This document shows, piece by piece, positions 58,764 to 64,000 of a stretch of 64,000 bases of DNA. The notes beneath the pieces are model-generated. The model had not been told where the DNA came from. It saw only the letters and a list, made by a program, of their open reading frames with translations, and did not search any database. The DNA is from Gilliamella sp. wkB108 (GTDB taxonomy: Bacteria; Pseudomonadota; Gammaproteobacteria; Enterobacterales; Orbaceae): NCBI RefSeq assembly GCF_001690195.1, contig NZ_LZGM01000016.1, positions 58,081 through 122,080 of the forward strand. Reading direction: 5' to 3'. The position numbers were made by a program, and so were the translations under genes. Numbering within the stretch: the first letter of the stretch is position 1; each line of letters begins with the position of its first letter.

Positions 58764-60398
58764 TTATAGTTTAAAGGGTGAAGTGGTGCTATTTTCGCTC
58801 TCTTTTTTAGGTTCAGTTTTTTCCGATAAAACATCACTGGTTACAGCAATGAAATCACGGGTATCATCCTGAACATCTTTCGCCATTTTTTCAATCTCAT
58901 CCAAATTAGCGCGCATGGTTTCTAATGCTGAGCGAGTGATTTCGGTAGCTTCACGTTGAGTATCACCAAATTCAGCCAAGTTTTGTAACATGGCTTCTAA
59001 ATCATTATTAATTTCATCACGACCTGTCGCGATACGAATGGCTTCATTTTTAGCAATATCGTTAGTTACACGCGCCATTTCAGCTAAAGTATTACCTGCC
59101 ATAGATTGGGCTTCATTAATCGCAGCTGAGTTAACGGCGGTAACAACGACACTAAGCTGTGAGGCAACAGAGGCAATACCTCGTGAATGCATAGCTCTGG
59201 CACTTTCAACTTGTTTTTTGGTGGCCGCTTGCATATTACGGATTTTAATGGCTTCGGTGGTTAATTCACCATAGGTCTGCATAGTATCAACAGTGGCTGT
59301 TGAAACCGTATCGATGTGTTCATCTAAATTACGGCGAGCTTCATCGAGTTTCATTGATTCTAATAAATTATCACCAGCATCTTTATTCTCAAGTTCCTGT
59401 TTACGTTCGCGATGTACGGTTTCAACTTTTTTGGTTGCTTCGTTCATGATGGCATAAATTTGTATCATATTGCCATTATTGTCACTTAAGCCTTCAATTT
59501 GTTTAACCATTTTTTCCAGATGACCACGAATAGCACCAAAGCGCTCTTTACCTTGATTAACAAATTTTAGTGCTGATTCAACCATATCTGCTTGGCGTAA
59601 GGTATGTTGTTCTGAGGTTAAATTAAGTAACTCTTTTAATTTTTCTACATCAAATAATTCAGCGCGTTGCTCATGGTGTTGTTGAATTTCTGCGTTGATA
59701 TTGTCTAATTCGTTATGTTTATTTTGTATATCTTGTTTTAACTGTACTATTTGCTCTTCATCATTGGCTATTTTAACTTTCGATGCAGCTTTAATTTGTC
59801 CAAGTCCAAAAAATGCTTTATCTTTCTGTAATACTGCTATCTCTTTTTGTAAATCCGATATTTGTGTTTCAGCATTAGCGATCTCATTTTGCACTTGTGC
59901 TATTTGTGCTTCTTTTTCATCATCCCATTCTTGATCGGCTTTAATTTTAGCTAATGCATTACGGGTTTCTCCATTTTGACGCAAGTTATATAGTGCATCG
60001 GTGATTTCGGTAAGTGGTTTGATTTTTTCAATAAAGCTATTAAGATCATCATTAAAATCAGCATATACTCGTTGTAATTCAGCAAATACTTCAGTATCAG
60101 TCATTTCGATACGTTGTTTAGACATCTCTTCTGAAATCGATTGTAGATACTCTTTGAAAGCGTCAAATTCTTGAATTTTAGCTCGGTCAATTTCTTTATT
60201 ATCAGTGAATTCTAAAATGTGGGTGACTTCTTCTACTTTTTGTTCCAGTGACAAGCTATCTGAAAAAATAACTTTAAAAAAAGAATTTTCTTTAATATTT
60301 TCGAGAGGATTTTCGACTTTAGCGGTTTTTTGTCGCTGTCTAGCCGAGTAATCACTTTGTTCTGTGCTAGCTAATTTCTTACTTGAAGATACACTCAT
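58764..60398 (-). CDS. Long coiled-coil protein, partner of the ClpB-like ATPase
   Basis: 544 residues, almost all predicted helix, no signal peptide or membrane helix. Residues about 160-250 are strong heptad coiled coil, broken by a short FFGLGQ hinge near 197. The middle (about 270-400) and C-terminal half (about 400-520, SRGIASVASQLSVVVTAVNS, IATGRDEINNDLEAML) resemble the helical bundles of TelA-type and chemoreceptor-like proteins without clear homology. The N-terminus is basic and Ser-rich. I do not recognise the family. Upstream gene of a two-gene operon with the ATPase (GGAG before the ATG). It could be the scaffold or substrate of the ATPase. Confidence 0.7.
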   Translation of the reverse strand: MSVSSSKKLASTEQSDYSARQRQKTAKVENPLENIKENSFFKVIFSDSLSLEQKVEEVTHILEFTDNKEIDRAKIQEFDAFKEYLQSISEEMSKQRIEMTDTEVFAELQRVYADFNDDLNSFIEKIKPLTEITDALYNLRQNGETRNALAKIKADQEWDDEKEAQIAQVQNEIANAETQISDLQKEIAVLQKDKAFFGLGQIKAASKVKIANDEEQIVQLKQDIQNKHNELDNINAEIQQHHEQRAELFDVEKLKELLNLTSEQHTLRQADMVESALKFVNQGKERFGAIRGHLEKMVKQIEGLSDNNGNMIQIYAIMNEATKKVETVHRERKQELENKDAGDNLLESMKLDEARRNLDEHIDTVSTATVDTMQTYGELTTEAIKIRNMQAATKKQVESARAMHSRGIASVASQLSVVVTAVNSAAINEAQSMAGNTLAEMARVTNDIAKNEAIRIATGRDEINNDLEAMLQNLAEFGDTQREATEITRSALETMRANLDEIEKMAKDVQDDTRDFIAVTSDVLSEKTEPKKESENSTTSPFKL

Positions 60399-60826
60399 TG
60401 TTTTTTCTCCTTTGGTCCATTTTATCCATTACTATTTTCTATATTTACGTGTTATTTATTTACATTTAATCCTGTTGAATTGAACAGGATCATGTTTGGA
60501 ATAATTTATAGGGTTTTAAAGATGAGAAAAGACAAACTTCATCTTTTCATTGCACTATTATCTATTTAACCTATTATTTTTACAAGTGAAAACTATTACT
60601 AATATCATGAAGTGTTTTAACCGATAGTGCGTTAAATAAGCGATAAAATCTATATCATTTACGGGGAAAAAATGGTGTTTTTGTAAAAAATATTCAGGAG
60701 TCTATACCGTTTAGTATTTGAATTTTGCAAAAAGGGTAAAAGGAAAAAGAAAAAACTCTTCCATTTTTAATCAAATTTTAAACAGAAAGATAGAGATAGA
60801 ATCAAACTAGCTTGAATTTTGGATAT
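60399..60826. other. Gene-free region upstream of the coiled-coil/ATPase operon
   Basis: About 430 bp with no gene. It must hold the operon promoter; I looked for a sigma-32 type CTTGAA/CCCCAT pair on the minus strand and did not find one. ATCCTGTTGAATTGAACAGGAT (60468-60489) is a hairpin in the 5' leader. Confidence 0.4.
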
Positions 60827-60858
60827 AAAAAACCACCCAAAAATATGAGTGGTTTTTT
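60827..60858 (-). terminator. Terminator of groSL
   Basis: AAAAAACCAC and GTGGTTTTTT form a 10-bp stem 29 bp past the groEL stop, with the T tract on the minus strand. Confidence 0.88.
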
Positions 60859-60886
60859 AGTATGATTATGGGTCGGTTAACAGGAA

Positions 60887-62545
<1,659 letters not shown>

Positions 62546-62579
62546 CTAAATTCTGTATATAAAGTTAATTATTTGCCTG

Positions 62580-62873
62580 TTACGCTTGAACAATGGCTAA
62601 AATATCGCTTTCTGATAAGATAAGCACTTCTTCATTATCGATTTTTTCAGTTTTAACGCCATATCCTTCATTAAAAATCACGATATCACCAACTTTAACG
62701 TCTAATGGTTGCACTTGACCATTTTCTAAAATACGACCATTACCAACAGCTAAAACTTCACCACGAGTTGATTTACCTGCTGCTGAGCCTGTTAAAACAA
62801 TGCCACCAGCTGATTTTGATTCCACTTCTTTACGTTTGATGATCACACGATCATGCAATGGACGAATTTTCAT
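62580..62873 (-). CDS. groS: Co-chaperonin GroES
   Basis: 97 residues. [20 protein letters not shown], the mobile loop around [20 protein letters not shown], and [20 protein letters not shown] match GroES. It caps GroEL. First gene of the groSL operon. AGGAG precedes the ATG. Confidence 0.98.
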   Translation of the reverse strand: MKIRPLHDRVIIKRKEVESKSAGGIVLTGSAAGKSTRGEVLAVGNGRILENGQVQPLDVKVGDIVIFNEGYGVKTEKIDNEEVLILSESDILAIVQA

Positions 62874-62954
62874 TAGTTATCTCCTAGCACTAATTTAAAT
62901 AGATAATTATTAACAATAAATCATAAAATTATGATTCTATGATGTAGTTCAACT

Positions 62955-62983
62955 TAAATGGGGATCAATTTAAATTCTTCAAG
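62955..62983 (-). promoter_or_regulatory. Sigma-32 heat-shock promoter for groSL
   Basis: Minus strand CTTGAAG, 13-bp spacer, then CCCCATTTA. A near-perfect sigma-32 promoter about 82 bp upstream of groES, spaced exactly as at grpE. Confidence 0.88.
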
Positions 62984-63004
62984 AGAATAAAATTAAAAAA
63001 TTTT

Positions 63005-63454
63005 TTAATTGATTATTTCTTCATCATCTTCACGTTTAAACTCTCCTTCAATAATATCATCGGATTGAAAGCGACTCTGTGAGGCTATGAAGCTTGATTT
63101 AATCGGCATCTTACTGACAATAAACCTGGAAAGATATTTCTGCACATAGGGAATTAACAAAATAACGCCCAAAATATCGGTTAAAAAACCAGGAATGAGT
63201 AAAAAGAAACCAGCTAAAAGTAAAGAGACACTTTTTACAATTTCATCTTTTGGATTTTGATGATTCACTAACTTTTGTTGCATAATGGCAAGATTGCGTA
63301 GTCCATATGTTTTAATTAGCGAAAACCCAATAACAGAAGTGGCTATGATACCGATTAAAGCAGAAAATACGCCAATAGAGTTTGCAATCATGACAAAAAA
63401 ACTAATCTCACAATAGATATAAACAAAAAATATAATAAAACCAATAAACTGCAT
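63005..63454 (-). CDS. fxsA: FxsA family membrane protein
   Basis: 149 residues from the ATG at 63454 (AAGGAA eight bases upstream); a TTG start at 63472 is less likely. Three or four membrane helices in the first 110 residues (IGFIIFFVYIYCEISFFVMI, SLLLAGFFLLIPGFLTDILG) and a polar, acidic tail. FxsA affects phage T7 exclusion by F plasmids in E. coli; its cellular role is unclear. In E. coli it also lies near groSL. Confidence 0.9.
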   Translation of the reverse strand: MQFIGFIIFFVYIYCEISFFVMIANSIGVFSALIGIIATSVIGFSLIKTYGLRNLAIMQQKLVNHQNPKDEIVKSVSLLLAGFFLLIPGFLTDILGVILLIPYVQKYLSRFIVSKMPIKSSFIASQSRFQSDDIIEGEFKREDDEEIIN

Positions 63455-63612
63455 ATGACGATTTCCTTGCAAATAAAACAGATAGATAAAACCCTACTTA
63501 TGATATAAAGGTGATTAGCTATTTTTCAACCAAATGGAACATTTTTTTTAAAATATCTAACAAAAAGGATTGACTGATAATCTCGGATCGTGTTTAATGT
63601 GCATCCATTGTT

Positions 63613-63688
63613 GCCCGGATAGCTCAGTCGGTAGAGCAGGGGATTGAAAATCCCCGTGTCCGTGGTTCGATTCCGCGTCCGGGCACCA
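63613..63688 (+). tRNA. tRNA-Phe (GAA)
   Basis: 76 nt, nearly identical to E. coli tRNA-Phe: GCCCGGA acceptor, anticodon loop TTGAAAA, encoded CCA. Single tRNA unit with its own terminator. Confidence 0.98.
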
Positions 63689-63704
63689 ATCACCAAATTC
63701 TAAG

Positions 63705-63727
63705 ACCTGCTTCAAGCAGGTTTTTTT
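63705..63727 (+). terminator. Terminator of tRNA-Phe
   Basis: ACCTGC-TTCAA-GCAGGT followed by a run of six further T residues, 17 bp past the CCA. Confidence 0.9.
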
Positions 63728-64000
63728 ATGCCTAAATCCTTTGCAAATAAGCCTTGCAATGAGTTTTCTTTGTCAACTGACATCAACCAAAATTAACCCA
63801 AATCAAGTTAAAAAATGGATATAAAAGTGGATACATTTGGTTTGATAATGGCGTGTATCCATAAATTGGCTTTAAAGCCTTTATTGGCAGTGTATGTGGC
63901 TAATTGCTTATATAAAAATGATATTAATTTATGAATTTTATTGCTTTAAAATGGAAAGTTTTAACCAAAAATCAGATGAAAAATAAATGGAATTTATCTG
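63728..64000. other. Non-coding tail of the window after tRNA-Phe
   Basis: No complete gene. An inverted repeat TGGATAC (63828-63834) / GTATCCA (63855-63861) is present. A frame from ATG 63931 (MNFIALKWKV) stays open to the edge but has no ribosome site. The 3' end of a tRNA gene is a common integration site; no integrase or duplicated tRNA end is visible here. Confidence 0.4.

Noticed and set aside
59695..59934. Cysteine/serine-rich plus-strand frame opposite the coiled-coil gene
   Set aside because: Composition is the mirror image of a Gln/Glu/Ala-rich coiled coil; no start site, no family.
60399..60886. Search for a sigma-32 promoter before the coiled-coil/ATPase operon
   Set aside because: A CCCC sequence exists on the minus strand near 60661-60666, but no CTTGAA-like -35 lies at the needed distance.

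Overview
The window looks like chromosome from an AT-rich gammaproteobacterium related to, but outside, the Enterobacteriaceae. The protein sequences are close to E. coli versions (CarAB, OTC, GroEL, RlmN, LpxA, RraA), and several E. coli gene neighbourhoods survive (fabZ-lpxA-lpxB-rnhB, menA-rraA, def/dprA, nagE/nagBAC, fkpA-tusDC, fxsA near groSL, hisR-proM tRNAs). Between these lie several sugar phosphotransferase (PTS) operons. Low GC, many PTS systems and this mix of genes fit an Orbaceae gut symbiont such as Gilliamella. That assignment is inference from reading, not a database match.

Layout. 0-2.9 kb: a truncated MFS transporter at the left edge, a GFA-family zinc protein, an unknown secreted protein and a FAH-family hydrolase. 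3.2-9.1 kb: an IclR regulator with likely operators, followed by a mannose-family PTS (IIC, IID, IIA, IIB) interleaved with a KDPG-type aldolase, a D-2-hydroxyacid dehydrogenase and a histidine phosphatase; this reads as a sugar-acid uptake and cleavage pathway. 9.2-14.9 kb: carAB divergent from argF, with ARG boxes on both sides. 15-20.7 kb: pgpA, nadK, grpE (sigma-32 promoter), def, dprA, rraA, menA. 20.8-24.8 kb: an alpha-glucoside PTS with a GH4 6-phospho-alpha-glucosidase and a divergent GntR regulator. 24.8-28.1 kb: a HlyD adaptor and two ABC-2 permeases with no ATPase. 28.4-35.3 kb: ndh, a YiiX-like hydrolase, rnhB-lpxB-lpxA-fabZ, an fkpA-like lipoprotein and tusDC without tusB. 35.5-41.7 kb: nagE divergent from nagBAC, then asd. 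42.2-48.3 kb: a minus-strand operon like Salmonella gfr (fructoselysine/glucoselysine PTS plus two SIS-domain deglycases), headed by two overlapping GntR regulators. 48.3-49.8 kb: decayed, gene-poor DNA containing a pseudogene and a tandem repeat array. 49.7-50 kb: tRNA-Pro and tRNA-His. 50-56.5 kb: cyuA, a CpxRA-like two-component system, an M15 carboxypeptidase, rlmN and a PilW-like lipoprotein. 56.6-60.4 kb: a two-gene unit of a long coiled-coil protein and a ClpB-like ATPase whose first AAA domain has lost its catalytic residues. 60.8-63.5 kb: groSL (sigma-32 promoter) and fxsA. 63.6 kb: tRNA-Phe, then non-coding DNA to the edge.

The most unusual items are: (1) 166-169 bp tandem repeats downstream of tRNA-Pro, each beginning with the last 18 nt of the tRNA gene and carrying its own terminator, an arrangement like the E. 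coli tyrT/rtT repeats; (2) the coiled-coil/ClpB-like pair; (3) the IclR-controlled PTS plus aldolase cluster of unknown substrate; and (4) a 40-bp dispersed repeat present three times on the same strand.
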